This document shows, piece by piece, positions 8,155 through 16,886 of a DNA stretch of 64,000 nt. A program made the translations under genes and the position numbers. The notes beneath the pieces were generated by a model that searched no databases, was not told the origin of the DNA, and was given only the letters and a program-made list of their open reading frames with translations. The stretch spans positions 1 to 64,000 of the forward strand of contig JANNCV010000014.1 of the NCBI GenBank assembly GCA_031386985.1, written 5' to 3'. The DNA comes from JANJUB01 sp031386985. GTDB taxonomy: Bacteria; Armatimonadota; Fimbriimonadia; Fimbriimonadales; Fimbriimonadaceae. Within the stretch, counting starts at the first letter, position 1; the number at the start of each line of letters is the position of its first letter.

Positions 8155-8242
8155 TCCTCAATTATGGCAAAGGGAGCGCCAAAATCACCCGATCGTGAAC
8201 TTTTGTAGGTCAAAATAACGTTAGTGTTTGCAAGGCCCGGAA

Positions 8243-10096
8243 ATGCGGTTTGATTTCGCGAAAAAAATAAAGGTAGTAGCCGTTGCGCTGGCATCAATGG
8301 CTGGGGTCGCATTCTGTGCCGATATCTCGCTTGATGTCGGTCCCCTGTTCGTGGGCATCAGCACCCCTCGTGGACTCTCCCCTTACATCCTTACGGCAGA
8401 AAATGTTGGGCGAGGGACGCGAGGCGCGTTTGAAGTTGAGTGCCAAGGAGTTATCACACGAATTCCGGTTGACTTGCCTCAAGGCTCAAAGAAACAGGTG
8501 ATCGTAAACCTCGAGATGGGTTATCCGCCACCGACCGCGAAACTCGTAACGGAACGCGGCACCTTTGAGGCTAAAATTCCCGAAAACGTGGGGTCCGAGG
8601 CTGGCGTCCTTTTGGTCTCGGATAACGTTGCCGGGCTGGGCTTGAGAAGAATTCAAACAAACCCCAATAACGGGACTTTAGAAAATCTCCAGGAGTTCTT
8701 TGTCAAGCCGGAGATGATTCCAGAGCGAACCGCTTCATATTACGGCGTTGCCGCTGTGATCCTAGCCGATGGATCGGAACGAATGACAGATGCCGCGTTT
8801 GAGGCTCTGCTTAACTATCTATTGCTGGGAGGAACGGTCATGATTCCGGGCGGCGCAGCTAATCCCCTCTTAGTTGATCCGCGATGGAAACCTTACTTGC
8901 CTGTTTCGGATACATCCCCCGTCACGCTGACGGCGAAGAGGGGCGAAAAAATATCGGGGCTCAGCCTAAACGGCGAGTTTACGGTGCGAAAGGGCCGCGT
9001 TCATCCTAGCTCGTTGATTCGAGCACATTACCGAGGCATACCCGTCATCGTTTCGCGTGGTTTCGGAGCCGGAAAGGTATTGTTCACAGCTTTCAATCCC
9101 TTCGAGCGTCCGATGGACGCATGGTCAGGCAAGGGTGATTTGCTGAGATCGCTTCAGTTTGCAAGAAGCTACCGAACAACGGCTTCCTTCTTGAGTAGTG
9201 CGAATATCGGCGACCAATACGGAAACTATTATTCTTCCGGGTCTTACGGCGGACCTAGCCCGTATCCCTCAGGCTATCGCATGCCGGGGGAACAGAGCGA
9301 TCCATTTGAAGCAAAACCTCCGGACACATCAAGCGTAATTAGCATCCTTTTGGTTTACATTGTGTTGGTTGTTCCGCTCAATCTGCTCATTTTGCGAAAG
9401 ATGGGTAAAGGAGAATGGGCTTGGGTCTCTACGCCCTTGATTAGTTTTGGCTTCGCCGCTATTTTCTTCCGCTTCGCGGCTGGGCTTTATAGCGCAGATA
9501 TGAGTTTGATGTTGGTCGGCACGCTTGTGGGTGACGAGCGTAGTAATTCCGCCTACTTTTTGGGAAACACTCAGATGTTCTTCCCTCGCGGCGGCGCCTA
9601 TGATCTAAAAATGGAGGGCGTTGAGATGGCTTCCAATCGCAACCAAAGCTACGGAATGGAACGGCGAGGGACTCAGGCCATTGAGCTCGTGGATACGGGC
9701 CAAATCAGGGTGCCAGCTATGCAAGTGACTAACTTGGCATTTCGTGAGTTCTCGTTTGGTCAGCGGCTAAAAGCGGGAAAGTGGCTGAGCATTTCGCGGG
9801 TCGGTCCGCGGCTTCGGTTAACCAACCATTCACCTCACACCATGGCTGGACTTGAGATTCGCTCGACCAAGGTTCTGGGACTGGTGGGCTCATTGGGGCC
9901 GGGCGAAAGTTGGGAGGGTGTACCTGTAAAATCGAGAGTAGCAGCAGACTCGGTTGCGGCCTTAAGCACAGGCAAAAACCGACTCAAAATTTCGGGAACT
10001 ATTGTTGGGATTCGTCCCGGGCCCCAAATAGGAAAGCTCTCAGGTCGCCGCACTGTCATTCGGATGGTCTATTTTCTTGATGGGGGTGACATATGA
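8243..10096 (+). CDS. Exported membrane protein with GATase-like domain, first gene of the ABC/VWA gene set
   Basis: 617 residues. I use ATG 8243, not TTG 8228, because it gives a standard signal peptide (KKIKVVAVALASMAGVAFCA). An extracytoplasmic region follows, containing a Rossmann-like stretch (LLLGGTVMIPGGA) similar to the class-I glutamine-amidotransferase-like fold in VWA operon proteins. Two transmembrane helices lie at about residues 362-382 and 393-412, and the C-terminal domain is beta-rich. A Gly/Tyr/Ser-rich linker precedes the first helix. It overlaps the next permease gene by ATGA. Together with the ABC-2 exporter genes it resembles GldG-type partners of GldA/GldF, but I claim only analogy. 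Confidence 0.7.
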   Translation: MRFDFAKKIKVVAVALASMAGVAFCADISLDVGPLFVGISTPRGLSPYILTAENVGRGTRGAFEVECQGVITRIPVDLPQGSKKQVIVNLEMGYPPPTAKLVTERGTFEAKIPENVGSEAGVLLVSDNVAGLGLRRIQTNPNNGTLENLQEFFVKPEMIPERTASYYGVAAVILADGSERMTDAAFEALLNYLLLGGTVMIPGGAANPLLVDPRWKPYLPVSDTSPVTLTAKRGEKISGLSLNGEFTVRKGRVHPSSLIRAHYRGIPVIVSRGFGAGKVLFTAFNPFERPMDAWSGKGDLLRSLQFARSYRTTASFLSSANIGDQYGNYYSSGSYGGPSPYPSGYRMPGEQSDPFEAKPPDTSSVISILLVYIVLVVPLNLLILRKMGKGEWAWVSTPLISFGFAAIFFRFAAGLYSADMSLMLVGTLVGDERSNSAYFLGNTQMFFPRGGAYDLKMEGVEMASNRNQSYGMERRGTQAIELVDTGQIRVPAMQVTNLAFREFSFGQRLKAGKWLSISRVGPRLRLTNHSPHTMAGLEIRSTKVLGLVGSLGPGESWEGVPVKSRVAADSVAALSTGKNRLKISGTIVGIRPGPQIGKLSGRRTVIRMVYFLDGGDI

Positions 10097-10899
10097 ACTT
10101 TAGGGAACTGCTTCTGGAAAACCCGCTGCACATCGAGTTCAAGCGCAATATGCGCAAGTTTTTCATGGTCGGGCGCGGCAAGGGGGCAAACCTTGGCATC
10201 TTCATCATGGCGATTCTGATTTACCTTTTCATCTTCATCATAATTTTCGCGGCTCGCAGAGACCTGCCGGTCAGTGCTATCGCCGTCACGCAGTTGGTTC
10301 TGCTAAGTTTTATTGTCCCGGCTATGATGCACGGTAGTATCGCCGGCGAACGTGAACGGCGCAGTTGGGACATGCTACTAGTTGCTCCCATAACGAACAA
10401 ACAAATCGTTTACGGCAAGTTTATGAGTGGTGCGGCCCTGATCGGAGTGATGTTGGTGCTACTCTGGCCGATGATTCTGGTCTTGTATCCTTACGACGTA
10501 AAGGCCCCGCTTTCAACGCTGATCGGTCAGCAAATGACCGTCGCTGCTTATGGTTGCTTTTTGGCGGGGCTCTCCCTGTATGTTTCAAGCCGAAGCAATC
10601 GAGCTTTTTCTGCCAACTTGATCATTTTTGGCGTCGTCTTTACGCTCCTTGTCATTTTGCCGATTTTTCTGGGAATGGCCTTTAATCGAAGCACCGATCA
10701 GACCATAATTTTTTTCTTTCATCCATTTTGGGTCGTGGTGTCAATGGACCCAACGGTGGCAGAATATGCATCGGGTCGAGACCAAGCCGGGGCCGGCTTT
10801 GGCATTGTCCAATCATTAACGTATTTGGCGGCCGCGTTTGCCCTGCTCTCGTTTGCAGAGGCAAGCTTCCGCTCCATTGATCAGCGAGTAGGTAACTAA
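10093..10899 (+). CDS. ABC-2 type permease
   Basis: 268 residues with about six transmembrane segments starting near residue 35. The loop GSIAGERERRSWDMLLVAPI matches the conserved ABC-2 membrane protein signature (.iaaEre.gtlE.Ll..P). It starts inside the stop of the previous gene (ATGA) and ends 6 bp before the ATPase gene. It probably forms a heterodimeric channel with the second permease at 11829. The exported substrate is unknown; polysaccharide, lipid or protein cargo are all possible for this class. Confidence 0.88.
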   Translation: MNFRELLLENPLHIEFKRNMRKFFMVGRGKGANLGIFIMAILIYLFIFIIIFAARRDLPVSAIAVTQLVLLSFIVPAMMHGSIAGERERRSWDMLLVAPITNKQIVYGKFMSGAALIGVMLVLLWPMILVLYPYDVKAPLSTLIGQQMTVAAYGCFLAGLSLYVSSRSNRAFSANLIIFGVVFTLLVILPIFLGMAFNRSTDQTIIFFFHPFWVVVSMDPTVAEYASGRDQAGAGFGIVQSLTYLAAAFALLSFAEASFRSIDQRVGN

Positions 10900-10905
10900 C
10901 AACTC

Positions 10906-11832
10906 ATGCTTGAAGTCAACAACCTTTTAAAAGTTTACGGCCCGCTTACGGCGGTGAACGGCGTCTCCTTCAAGCTTCATCCCGGTGACGTTTTTGGGTT
11001 CATCGGTTCGAACGGAGCGGGCAAAACCACGACCATTCGAATGCTGGCAACGTTGCTTGAACCAACTTCCGGCACGGCTTCGATCAACGGTGCCGACGTT
11101 CTGCAACACCCCATGGAAGTGCGAAAGCAGATCGGATACATGCCCGACTTTTTCGGCCTCTATGACGATGTCAAAGTGTGGGAATACCTCGATTTCTTCG
11201 CGAACATATATCAGATTCCCTCGCGAGAGCGAAAGACCGTTATTGACAACGTGTTAGAGTTGACCGACCTGACGGTGAAGCGTGAGTCCTTTGTTCAGTC
11301 GTTGTCTAGAGGAATGCAACAGCGGCTTTGCTTGGCCCGGTGCCTGGTTCATGATCCGGCATTATTATTGCTAGATGAACCGGCAAGCGGACTCGATCCT
11401 CGCGCTCGCGCTGAGCTAAAGGAGCTAATCACCGAGCTCGGTCGCATGGGCAAAATCGTTATTGTTTCTTCGCATATCTTGCCCGAACTTGCGGATTTTT
11501 GCAATACCGTCGGAATCATCGAACGTGGCAATATGCTTGCGTTCGGCCCGGTTCAAGATATTGTCAAGCACATTCAGCCAACTCGAGTGTTGGCGGTCGG
11601 AATTATCTCTAATCCTGATGAGGCTCAGAGCTTCCTCCGGGACCAAGCTCATGTCTTGAGCGTGAACGCTCAGGAAGATTCAATGCTAGTCGAGTTTGAT
11701 GGTGATCACGACCAGCAAGCCGACTTGCTCGCCGCCCTCGTGAAGAAAGGCCACCGAGTGATTACCTACGAAGAGCAACAAGCTAATCTCGAAGATGTCT
11801 TTATGCGCCTAACAACCGGTGCCGTGCAATGA
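10906..11832 (+). CDS. ABC transporter ATPase
   Basis: 308 residues. Walker A is GSNGAGKTTTIRM, the signature is LSRGMQQRL, Walker B is ALLLLDEPASGLDP, and the switch His is in IVSSHILPEL. A C-terminal extension of about 90 residues follows, common in CcmA/NatA-type ATPases of ABC-2 exporters. It lies between two ABC-2 permease genes and overlaps the second by ATGA, so the three subunits very probably form one exporter. Confidence 0.93.
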   Translation: MLEVNNLLKVYGPLTAVNGVSFKLHPGDVFGFIGSNGAGKTTTIRMLATLLEPTSGTASINGADVLQHPMEVRKQIGYMPDFFGLYDDVKVWEYLDFFANIYQIPSRERKTVIDNVLELTDLTVKRESFVQSLSRGMQQRLCLARCLVHDPALLLLDEPASGLDPRARAELKELITELGRMGKIVIVSSHILPELADFCNTVGIIERGNMLAFGPVQDIVKHIQPTRVLAVGIISNPDEAQSFLRDQAHVLSVNAQEDSMLVEFDGDHDQQADLLAALVKKGHRVITYEEQQANLEDVFMRLTTGAVQ

Positions 11833-13409
11833 GAAACTTCTGGCGAAACGCTCGGTTTGCCTATTTTGGAAACGCGACGGTCACCCGCGATTTTCGGACG
11901 CAATTGCGGGGGAATCGCTCGCTTTGGCTTTGGCTCGGCTATCTGCTGTTCCTCGTGATCTTTGGCGGGATGGCCTATGCCAGTCAAGTTGACAACGGTT
12001 ACAACACCACTGTGTCTTCGCTGCAGAACAACCTCTGGCAGTTTTATGGATTGTTAATCGGCATGATCGCGGGAGTAATCTGCCTTGTTGCACCCGGATT
12101 AACGGCGGCGGCCGTTACCACGGAAAGGCAGCGACGCTCGCTTGACCTCTTGTTTTCTGCGCCTGTTTCACCTCGCTATTTCCTAGTGGGCAAGATGATT
12201 TCTGGGTTCCGATACCTGTTGATGCTTCTCATTTTGGCTCTGCCCGTGATCTCGGTTTGTGTAGTTATGGGGGGCGCGACATGGTCAGACGTTATTGGCG
12301 CAGTCATCATTATCCTCAACTCGGGAATTGTGATGATGGCGATTGGGCTCTTGTGTTCCGCAATTTGCCCGAACTCGATTGCCGCGATCTTGGCTTCGTA
12401 TGCATCAATAGTTGGCTATTTCATTGTGGCAGGCCTGGCGGCTATGTCAATGGTCAGTTTTTCGAGCTTCTCTGGGCCATCGGGACCAACGAATTGGATG
12501 TTGACGCTCATTCCTTTCACCGCCACTTATTCGGCTCCCACCTACTCCGATATAGCCGGGTATCACGTTCCAAACTGGGTGTTTTTGACGATCTACTCGC
12601 TTTTATTCGCGAAGTTCGCGTTGGTGGCCGCGGGGAGCGCGCTAAGCCCGGCGGGCTCGGCAGAGACTAAGAGCCTACGAATTCATGGGCTGGTGGGCAT
12701 GGCGGTTCTGGGCATGTTGATTGGTTCGGCTACGGTGGGGACCGGCACATTCGGAGGAATGATGGCGGCCGGTGGCCCCGGCGCGATGAGCGGGCCTGCC
12801 ACTCCGCCCTTAAACATCACTGGTTCCATGATTGCTGGCCCTTTCTTAGCTACGTTTTTGCTGTGGCCGCAGATTTTGTGTTTTGGGGGCGAAGCGAGCC
12901 GTCGCTTTTGGGATGACGGATTGTTTAGTTTTAAGGCGGCTATAAAGGGCACTCCGGCGGGTGGCCTCATTTATATGTACGCCATGATTGTTAGCACTTG
13001 GCTCGGGATGAATCTGGTGGTGCCATCTGTGATGATGTACGACGCGAAAGTCGGATTAATGATGTTTTGGGTTGCCTCCTTCGCAACGATGTGGTGGGGC
13101 CTCGCGAGGTTCATTTCAGCCCGAGCCAGCTCGGTAAGGGCCGCTCGGATTGGCTTCATTTCGACCATGTTGCTCATCGTCGCAATTCCGGTTCCGGTAC
13201 TCACTATGATCGTAGAAAACAACCGATATTCGCACGCATTTGAGCCTTCGAAGGTCTGGAGCATGCATTTACTCGCTCCACTTTTTTTGCAGGAAGATGA
13301 GTTTAAGTTGTTTTTTGGTGTGATTGAGTTGTTCATTGGGATATTGTTTGCATGGCTAAGCGTAAAACACACTAAGAGAAAAATGGCAGGAGTAACATTT
13401 GATGTCTGA
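11829..13409 (+). CDS. Large ABC-2 permease
   Basis: 526 residues with about twelve hydrophobic segments, roughly twice the first permease. The first half has the ABC-2 signature AVTTERQRRSLDLLFSAPVS. The middle loop, about residues 300-330, is Gly/Ala/Met/Pro-rich. The second half contains further helices that may be a degenerate repeat of the first. It is coupled to the ATPase gene by ATGA and overlaps the coiled-coil gene by 8 bp, indicating one transcript. Confidence 0.85.
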   Translation: MRNFWRNARFAYFGNATVTRDFRTQLRGNRSLWLWLGYLLFLVIFGGMAYASQVDNGYNTTVSSLQNNLWQFYGLLIGMIAGVICLVAPGLTAAAVTTERQRRSLDLLFSAPVSPRYFLVGKMISGFRYLLMLLILALPVISVCVVMGGATWSDVIGAVIIILNSGIVMMAIGLLCSAICPNSIAAILASYASIVGYFIVAGLAAMSMVSFSSFSGPSGPTNWMLTLIPFTATYSAPTYSDIAGYHVPNWVFLTIYSLLFAKFALVAAGSALSPAGSAETKSLRIHGLVGMAVLGMLIGSATVGTGTFGGMMAAGGPGAMSGPATPPLNITGSMIAGPFLATFLLWPQILCFGGEASRRFWDDGLFSFKAAIKGTPAGGLIYMYAMIVSTWLGMNLVVPSVMMYDAKVGLMMFWVASFATMWWGLARFISARASSVRAARIGFISTMLLIVAIPVPVLTMIVENNRYSHAFEPSKVWSMHLLAPLFLQEDEFKLFFGVIELFIGILFAWLSVKHTKRKMAGVTFDV

Positions 13410-14697
13410 ACTAGAAGGAAAACTAAGTAGATTTAACCGACGGGTACGTTGGATGACCGCTTGGAAGGGGGTTGCCGTTGGTGGAACCCTAGGGGCAATT
13501 GTATGCCTTGTCATTGCGGCTCTAGATTATTTCCGGGTTGTATTGGTCGAATCAACGTGGCTCATGGGCGTCGTTCTTGTGGGTGCGCTCGTGGGTGGAA
13601 TCCTCGGATTTTTCCGGCGGATAAGTAGCACGTTGCTCGCCGATAGCATTGATCGCCGGGCCAACCTCTCTAACCGTCTCGGTACCGCCGCCGAAGACAA
13701 GGCCGAACAATTGCGCGACGTCCAGCGCGAAGATGCCATCGCCCACCTTGCAACCTTGAAGCCTTCAGAGGTTTATCCTATCAAAGTGAGTCGCTGGCAT
13801 ATGGGTTGGATGGTTGCGAGCGTACTCGCGGCGGGAATGTTCATTCTTGGTAACAGCCCGATCTTGCGATCTAAGGAAGATCAAGCCGAGCGTGAGGCTC
13901 TGAAAAAGGTCGCCGAGCAAGTAGAACGGGTTGCAAAACCTTTGCTGGAGCGAAAAGACGAAATTGATCCCGAAACCAAACAGCTCGCCGAGCAATACAA
14001 ACGTCTCGCCGAGGAACTGAAGAAAGCGAGGCTTCCCAAGGAAGAAGCAATGCAAAAAGCAAATGAGCTCGCAAAGGAAGCCGACAAGTTATCTAAGCAG
14101 AATTTCAAGGAGAGCGAGCAAAACATCGCCAAGGCCGAAGACTCGATGAAGGCGATGGCTCAGCAAAAAGCGATGGCGGAACTTCGAATGTCCGAAGCCG
14201 ACGTTAGCAAAGAAGACCTCGAAAAGTTTGAGAAGATGAGCGAAGAGGACCTCAAAACTGAAAGCGAAAGCATCAAAGACATGATGAGCGAGCTTCAGAA
14301 ACAACTCGAATCCGGCAAAAACGAAAAGGGCGAGGAGCTAACTAAGGAAGAGCAAGAGGCGCTGAAGAGCCAAATGCAAGACCTCAAGAAGCAGATGAAA
14401 GGCCTTGAGCTTAGCCAGAAAATTAAAGACTTCATGAAGAAGCTTCAATCCATGCCCGAGTTCAAAGAAATCATGAAACTCTTGCAGCAGTTGAAGGCTA
14501 AGAATGCCGAGGGCAAGAGCGGCAAGAACCCTGAGCTTACCGAGCAGGAGCTCAAGGAGCTTCGAAAGGCCCTGGAAGCAGCGATGAAAGAGTTTGAGAA
14601 GAAAATCGCAGGCATGTCCGACGCCGACATTAAAAAGATGCTCGAAGAAATGAAGAAAGCCATCGAGGAGGCCATCAAGAATGGCTGCTTTGGCTGA
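13402..14697 (+). CDS. Membrane-anchored coiled-coil protein, N-terminal part (in-frame TGA end)
   Basis: 431 residues. ATG 13402 is preferred over TTG 13399, with AGGAG about 9 nt upstream. Two transmembrane helices lie near residues 20-40 and 50-70, and a third near 135-150. About 280 residues of Lys/Glu-rich coiled coil follow. The frame stops at TGA 14695-14697, but translation beyond it in the same frame continues without interruption to 15057 and yields a conserved-looking domain. The two parts together resemble the coiled-coil/DUF4175-like proteins that accompany MoxR-DUF58-VWA genes elsewhere. It is a nonsense-split gene, a readthrough product, or two genes. Confidence 0.75.
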   Translation: MSELEGKLSRFNRRVRWMTAWKGVAVGGTLGAIVCLVIAALDYFRVVLVESTWLMGVVLVGALVGGILGFFRRISSTLLADSIDRRANLSNRLGTAAEDKAEQLRDVQREDAIAHLATLKPSEVYPIKVSRWHMGWMVASVLAAGMFILGNSPILRSKEDQAEREALKKVAEQVERVAKPLLERKDEIDPETKQLAEQYKRLAEELKKARLPKEEAMQKANELAKEADKLSKQNFKESEQNIAKAEDSMKAMAQQKAMAELRMSEADVSKEDLEKFEKMSEEDLKTESESIKDMMSELQKQLESGKNEKGEELTKEEQEALKSQMQDLKKQMKGLELSQKIKDFMKKLQSMPEFKEIMKLLQQLKAKNAEGKSGKNPELTEQELKELRKALEAAMKEFEKKIAGMSDADIKKMLEEMKKAIEEAIKNGCFG

Positions 14698-15057
14698 CAA
14701 GGAGCAGGTTTGCTTCCCGGTCTGGGAGGCTTAATACCAATGTGGGGACCCAGCGGTCCTGGGCAAGACAATAACTTCCGCGACATCGGCATGGTGCCGC
14801 TGAACGATAAGCCGGAGGATATCAAGGCCACGGCTGATCTCAAAGTGATCAAGGGCGAGCGCCAAGATCAAGGGGATGAGCGATACATTGAAATCCGGGG
14901 CCCATCTGGTCTTGGCCAAAAATCGAAGACACCCTATTTCAAGGTGCTTCCTCAGTACAAGAAGAAAGCTGAAGATGCACTTGACAAGAACAAAATTCCG
15001 CGCGAGCATCAACCGCGAGTGAAGAAATACTTTGACTCTTTAGCGGGAGGAAAGTAA
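14698..15057 (+). CDS. C-terminal domain of the split coiled-coil protein
   Basis: 119 codons directly after the TGA, in the same frame and with no intervening stop. A separate protein would have to start at TTG 14710 (115 residues). It begins with a Gly-rich linker (GLLPGLGGLIPMWGPSG) that continues the Gly ending of the upstream part. The C-terminal segment (YFKVLPQYKKKAEDALDKN, then EHQPRVKKYFDSL) is the type of motif that in related operons closes the large coiled-coil membrane protein. There is no signal peptide. An AAGGAG at 14699-14704 could serve as a ribosome-binding site for TTG 14710, so independent translation is possible. Confidence 0.65.
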   Translation, partial: QGAGLLPGLGGLIPMWGPSGPGQDNNFRDIGMVPLNDKPEDIKATADLKVIKGERQDQGDERYIEIRGPSGLGQKSKTPYFKVLPQYKKKAEDALDKNKIPREHQPRVKKYFDSLAGGK

Positions 15058-15071
15058 TTCGCTCGGTTCGG

Positions 15072-15872
15072 ATGTTCCTGGGCTTAGCGGTCATCCCGTT
15101 CGTAGCGGGGTGCCCATCCTCGTCGGCGGTGGCCACCTCGGCTCCGCCGCCCGCCCTCGTCGTGGCTCCCGTAGAACAATGGAGCTACCGAGTTGTGAAG
15201 GCCTATCCCCATGACCCTCTGGCGTTTTCGCAGGGCTTGGTTTGGTATGGAGATGGGTTTCTAGAGAGTGCAGGTCAATACGGGCAATCGAACATCCGCC
15301 AAGTCACCCTCACAGATGGCTCCGTGAAGAAGCGCGTTAACCTGGATGACAAGTTCTTCGCCGAGGGGGCAACCGTGATGGACGACGTTTTGTACCAACT
15401 CACGTGGCAAGAGAAAATCTGCTTTACCTACGACCCGAAGACCTTGAAGCGGACCGGAAAGATCAGCTACGAGGGTGAAGGATGGGGTTTAACCAACGAT
15501 TCGAAATCACTGATTCTGAGCGATGGCACTAACAAAATCAGATTCTTGGACCCAAAAACCATGAAGGTTCAGCGCGAGATAAGCGTCTTTGCCAACAACG
15601 ATCCTAAGCAACCGCAATACGATCTAAACGAACTTGAAATGGTTGAAGGGCAAATCTTTGCGAACGTTTGGCACGCCGACGTGATCTACAGAATTGACCC
15701 TAAGGACGGTCGTGTTCTGGGCGTTATTGATATGTCGGGGCTCTCGGCGGAAACTCGCGGAGACGCCGATCGAGTATTGAACGGAATCGCTTATGATCCT
15801 GCAACCAAACGCCTTTTTGTGACCGGCAAATGCTGGCCCAAACTCTACGAAATCAAACTAGAAAAGAAGTAA
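15072..15872 (+). CDS. Glutaminyl-peptide cyclotransferase, lipoprotein
   Basis: 266 residues. The N-terminus is a short lipoprotein signal (LAVIPFVAGC). The rest is a five-bladed beta-propeller of the plant/bacterial glutamine cyclotransferase family (PF05096): YPHDPLAFSQGLVWYGDGFLESAGQYGQS is cut here to its recognisable parts HDPLAFSQGL and ESAGQYG, followed by FAEGAT, YEGEGWGLT, LNELEMV and LNGIAYDP. It converts N-terminal Gln to pyroglutamate, protecting exported proteins. It lies 14 bp after the split coiled-coil gene and 4 bp before moxR, so it is embedded in the ABC/VWA gene set. Envelope localisation fits modification of exported substrates. Confidence 0.9.
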   Translation: MFLGLAVIPFVAGCPSSSAVATSAPPPALVVAPVEQWSYRVVKAYPHDPLAFSQGLVWYGDGFLESAGQYGQSNIRQVTLTDGSVKKRVNLDDKFFAEGATVMDDVLYQLTWQEKICFTYDPKTLKRTGKISYEGEGWGLTNDSKSLILSDGTNKIRFLDPKTMKVQREISVFANNDPKQPQYDLNELEMVEGQIFANVWHADVIYRIDPKDGRVLGVIDMSGLSAETRGDADRVLNGIAYDPATKRLFVTGKCWPKLYEIKLEKK

Positions 15873-15876
15873 TGAT

Positions 15877-16866
15877 ATGTCAAACGAACAAAGCACCGTG
15901 TGGTTTAGAGAAACTTACGATAAGATTCGCGTTGAAATTGCCAAGGCTGTCGTAGGTCAAGATGCTGTAGTTGAGGGAGTGCTGATGGGGTTGGCCGCGA
16001 ATGGTCACGTCCTCTTAGAAGGGATGCCGGGGCTGGGCAAAACCTTGCTCGTGCGCTCCTTGAGCCAAGTGTTGAGCATGTCGTTTAGCCGGATTCAGTT
16101 TACTCCTGACCTTATGCCCGCCGATGTGACTGGCACCAGTATGTTTCGAGAGGGGGCGTTCGAGTTTCGCCGGGGCCCGATCTTTGCCCACATTTTGCTC
16201 GCCGACGAAATCAACCGCGCTACCCCAAAAACCCAATCTGCCATGCTTGAGGCGATGCAAGAGCGAGCCGTAACGATTGGCGGAACTCGGCATACGTTGG
16301 AAGAGCCCTTCCTCGTGATGGCGACCCAAAACCCGATAGAGCAGGAAGGCACATACCCTCTACCCGAGGCCCAACTTGATCGCTTTTTGTTCAAGCTGAT
16401 CGTGCCCTATCCCACGCGGACAGAACTCGCAGAAATCGTTACCATGACAACCGGCCGAGCTCCGGAAGATCTTCAGCACGTTGCCGATGCCGAAACCGTG
16501 CTCAAGCTTCGCCAAATCGTAAGGGATGTGCCGATTTCGGATACCGTATTGCAGTATGCGCTCTCGCTCATCTTGGCTCTCCATCCGGATTCGGCGGAAG
16601 GTTCAAATGTCGCTAAGCGCTACGTGCGATACGGGCCGTCGCCCCGAGGGGCCCAGGCACTAGTTACCGCTGGAAAAATTAAGGCACTCTTAGCCGGTCG
16701 CTACAATGTATCGAAGGACGACATTAAGGCCGTTAGCCCAATCTGTCTGAGGCATCGTTTTGGACTCAACTTTGAGGCTGAAGCTGATGGCATGACGACG
16801 GACAAATTGGTCAGCGACATCTGTGAATTTGTGGAGCGCGGCGATCGCGATCCAATCGCCGTTTGA
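15877..16866 (+). CDS. MoxR-family AAA+ ATPase
   Basis: 329 residues. Walker A is GMPGLGKTLL at about residues 48-57. Walker B is LLADEINRA, with the sensor ATQNPIEQEGTYPLPEAQLDRF split as ATQNPIEQEGTY and LPEAQLDRF. The C-terminal lid contains YGPSPRGAQAL. MoxR proteins act as chaperones that load or activate partners with VWA/MIDAS domains. The following genes encode exactly such partners (DUF58 and two VWA proteins), so the pairing is well supported by context. Confidence 0.95.
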   Translation: MSNEQSTVWFRETYDKIRVEIAKAVVGQDAVVEGVLMGLAANGHVLLEGMPGLGKTLLVRSLSQVLSMSFSRIQFTPDLMPADVTGTSMFREGAFEFRRGPIFAHILLADEINRATPKTQSAMLEAMQERAVTIGGTRHTLEEPFLVMATQNPIEQEGTYPLPEAQLDRFLFKLIVPYPTRTELAEIVTMTTGRAPEDLQHVADAETVLKLRQIVRDVPISDTVLQYALSLILALHPDSAEGSNVAKRYVRYGPSPRGAQALVTAGKIKALLAGRYNVSKDDIKAVSPICLRHRFGLNFEAEADGMTTDKLVSDICEFVERGDRDPIAV

Positions 16867-16886
16867 ACTAAAGGGGCTCATTTTTC

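Noticed and set aside
14695..14697. TGA as selenocysteine codon
   Set aside because: No redox motif surrounds it, no SECIS-like hairpin is obvious just downstream, and no selenocysteine machinery is in the window. Ordinary readthrough or mutation is simpler.
14338..14700. Leu/Phe/His-rich frames antisense to the coiled-coil gene
   Set aside because: Lys/Glu codons on the plus strand read as Leu/Phe on the complement, so long open antisense frames are expected. No starts or neighbours support them.
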